Below are positions 62,628 to 64,000 of a DNA stretch of 64,000 nt, piece after piece. Source of the DNA: CAVPWP01 sp963709395. GTDB lineage: Bacteria; Pseudomonadota; Alphaproteobacteria; Rhodobacterales; Rhodobacteraceae. Each line of letters begins with the position of its first letter. Within the stretch, counting starts at the first letter, position 1. Under the pieces are notes generated by a model that saw nothing but the letters and a program-made list of their open reading frames with translations, had not been told where the DNA came from and ran no database searches. The position numbers and the translations under genes are program-made. The stretch lies in assembly GCA_963709395.1 (NCBI GenBank), contig CAVPWP010000008.1:62001-126000 (forward strand). The letters run 5' to 3'.

Positions 62628-63323
62628 ATGGAAACCGAAACCCTTGCGATGGCGCAGGAGATCGACTTCTCGTTCTTCGCGCTTTTCGCGCGCGCGACCT
62701 TCACCAACAAACTTGTGCTTCTGATCCTGATCGCGGCCTCGATCTGGGCCTGGGCGATCATCATCCAGAAGCTGATCGACTACCGCCGTGCCCGCGCCGA
62801 GGCGCGCGCCTTCGAAGAAGCGTTCTGGTCCGGTCAGCCGCTGGACGAGCTTTACGACCGCATCGGCGACATGCCCGCGGGCGCGTCCGAGCGGGTTTTC
62901 GCCAGCGGCATGATCGAATGGCGCCGGTCGCACCGCGACGACGGCGGCCTGATCCCGGGCGCGCAGGCGCGGATCGACCGGTCGATGGATGTGGCGATCG
63001 CGAAGGAAAGCGAGGGGCTGACCAAGGGGCTGTCGCTTCTGGCCACGGTGGGGGCGACGGCGCCGTTCATCGGGCTTTTCGGCACGGTCTGGGGGATCAT
63101 GCACGCCTTCATGGAAATCGCGAAGGCGCAGAACACCAACCTTGCGGTCGTGGCCCCCGGCATCGCCGAGGCGCTGCTGGCCACCGGTCTGGGGCTTCTC
63201 GCGGCGATCCCTGCGGTGATCTTCTACAACAAGCTTTCGGCGGACAGCGACCGGATCGTTGCGGGCTACGAAAGCTTCGCCGACGAATTCGCCACCATCC
63301 TGTCGCGCCAGCTGGACAGCTGA
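62628..63323 (+). CDS. tolQ: Tol-Pal system protein TolQ
   Basis: 231 residues. The first membrane helix is LVLLILIAASIWAWAIIIQKL (about 30-50); the second and third lie near 140-165 and 180-200 (LLATVGATAPFIGLFGTVWGIM; ALLATGLGLLAAIPAVIFYNKL, each read in pieces). ExbB/MotA-like channel that, with TolR, uses the proton gradient to energise TolA and keep the outer membrane invaginated during division. AGCAGG precedes the ATG. The tolR gene begins 1 bp after the stop. Confidence 0.97.
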   Translation: METETLAMAQEIDFSFFALFARATFTNKLVLLILIAASIWAWAIIIQKLIDYRRARAEARAFEEAFWSGQPLDELYDRIGDMPAGASERVFASGMIEWRRSHRDDGGLIPGAQARIDRSMDVAIAKESEGLTKGLSLLATVGATAPFIGLFGTVWGIMHAFMEIAKAQNTNLAVVAPGIAEALLATGLGLLAAIPAVIFYNKLSADSDRIVAGYESFADEFATILSRQLDS

Positions 63324-63324
63324 G

Positions 63325-63798
63325 ATGGGCGCAGGGGTCATCCAGAAGGACGGTGGCGGATCGCGCCGCAGGCGGCAGCGCGGCGGCGCGCGGCCGATGT
63401 CCGAGATCAACATCACGCCTTTCGTGGACGTCATGCTGGTGCTTCTGATCATCTTCATGATCGCGGCGCCGCTGCTGACCGTGGGGGTGCCGGTCGAACT
63501 GCCCAAGACCGCGGCCAACGCCATGCCGACCGAGCAGGAAGAGCCGCTGACCGTGACGATCACCGCCGACGGAGGTCTGGCGATCCAGACCACGCCCACC
63601 CCCGACGACGAGCTGATCTCAAAGCTGCGCGCCATCGCCGTCGAACGATCCGACGACAAGATCTTCCTGCGCGCGGACGGCGCGATCCCCTACGAGCGCG
63701 TGATGCAGGTGATGGGCGCGCTCAATGCGGGGGGCTTTTCGTCGATCGGCCTTGTGACCGACCCCGACGGGCCGCGTTTCGACGGTCGGGACGGGTGA
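63325..63798 (+). CDS. tolR: Tol-Pal system protein TolR
   Basis: 157 residues. A basic N-terminus (SRRRRQRGGARP) precedes MSEINITPFVDVMLVLLIIF, the single membrane helix holding the essential proton-binding aspartate (TPFVDVML). The periplasmic part includes LPKTAANAMPTEQEEPLTVT and DDKIFLRADGAIPYERVMQV. ExbD family. Starts just after tolQ; its stop precedes the tolA GTG by 9 bp. Confidence 0.96.
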   Translation: MGAGVIQKDGGGSRRRRQRGGARPMSEINITPFVDVMLVLLIIFMIAAPLLTVGVPVELPKTAANAMPTEQEEPLTVTITADGGLAIQTTPTPDDELISKLRAIAVERSDDKIFLRADGAIPYERVMQVMGALNAGGFSSIGLVTDPDGPRFDGRDG

Positions 63799-63807
63799 GG
63801 CCGCCCG

Positions 63808-64000
63808 GTGAACACCGGCTTTCATATCTCGATCGTGGCGCATTCGGTCCTGATCGCGTTCCTGCTGTTCGGCGGGCTCTTTACCCGTGACCGGTTGCCA
63901 CCCGTCTCCGTGGCCGACGTGACCGTGATCTCGGCCGAAGAGTTCGCGGCCCTGTCGGCGCCGACGGCTGCCGCGGCCCCGGATCTCGCGACCGAGGCCG
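63808..64000 (+). CDS. tolA: TolA, N-terminal part (3' end outside window)
   Basis: 64 codons from a GTG at 63808, after a GTGAGGCC stretch, read to the window end. MNTGFHISIVAHSVLIAFLLF is the membrane anchor that contacts TolQR, followed by PPVSVADVTVISAEEFAALS, the typical start of the long TolA domain II. It bridges TolQR to Pal and TolB. Identity rests mainly on position after tolR and the anchor pattern. Confidence 0.85.
   Translation, partial: MNTGFHISIVAHSVLIAFLLFGGLFTRDRLPPVSVADVTVISAEEFAALSAPTAAAAPDLATEA

Noticed and set aside
1..64000. CRISPR arrays, insertion sequences, tRNA genes
   Set aside because: No regularly spaced repeats, transposase motifs with terminal repeats, or cloverleaf with conserved T-loop were seen on either strand.

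Overview
This 64 kb window is chromosomal DNA from a high-GC alphaproteobacterium, almost certainly a member of the Rhodobacterales (Roseobacter/Rhodobacter group). The pointers are the ruvCAB-ybgC-tolQRA cluster, dnaX-ybaB-recR with an adjacent SRP RNA gene, a TrcR (DUF1013) cell-cycle regulator, phosphatidylcholine synthase, a COQ9-family protein, a Hint-domain secreted-type protein, a VPLPA-CTERM protein and a YejABEF peptide importer. Nearly all genes are ordinary chromosomal housekeeping or transport genes. I see no phage, integrase island, insertion sequence, CRISPR array or tRNA gene.

Layout. 1-14.9 kb: end of pyruvate kinase, rpmI-rplT, a Hint protein, pheS and pheT separated by an odd AT-richer 493-bp spacer, ytoQ-type gene, mscL, divergent ald and Lrp regulator, rpsU divergent from COQ9, a quinone oxidoreductase, VPLPA-CTERM protein, RNase T2, trcR. 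14.3-22 kb: recR-ybaB-dnaX (minus), rsgA, SRP RNA, a Dabb protein and an ABC importer of the NMT1/THI5 type. 22-30 kb: M24 peptidase, periplasmic cyclic-nucleotide phosphodiesterase, nudC, SRPBCC protein, divergent HxlR regulator and DUF1330 gene with a clear palindromic operator candidate, pheA divergent from a membrane cytochrome c. 30-36 kb: yejABEF. 36-46 kb: D,D-carboxypeptidase with SPOR domain, HAD hydrolase, clpS, an RsmC-like methyltransferase, an SDR lacking its catalytic lysine, CAP-domain protein, small lipoprotein, hemF, a lower-GC serine hydrolase, patatin. 46-58 kb: ileS, yghU-type GST, pcs, DUF484-xerC, transaldolase, priA, msrA, prmA. 58-64 kb: ruvCAB, a hypothetical gene, J-domain protein, ybgC-tolQRA (tolA cut by the window end).

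The most pervasive anomaly is that at least fourteen genes, including essential ones (pheS, pheT, ileS, priA), carry single extra bases that break the reading frame. Each clearly resolved case is a +1 insertion, 22 in all, plus an unresolved cluster in ileS. Removing one base restores a full-length conserved protein every time. This looks like insertion-type sequencing or assembly error rather than pseudogene formation, so these genes are annotated full length with the shift positions given.

I did not find an obviously novel multi-gene system. The best candidates for a second look are the pheS-pheT spacer (GATC-dense, lower GC, with a near-perfect 17-nt palindrome), the palindromic operators at the HxlR/DUF1330 and ald/Lrp divergent promoters, the shared palindromic -10 between rpsU and COQ9, and the in-frame ATPase-permease fusion in the THI5-type importer.
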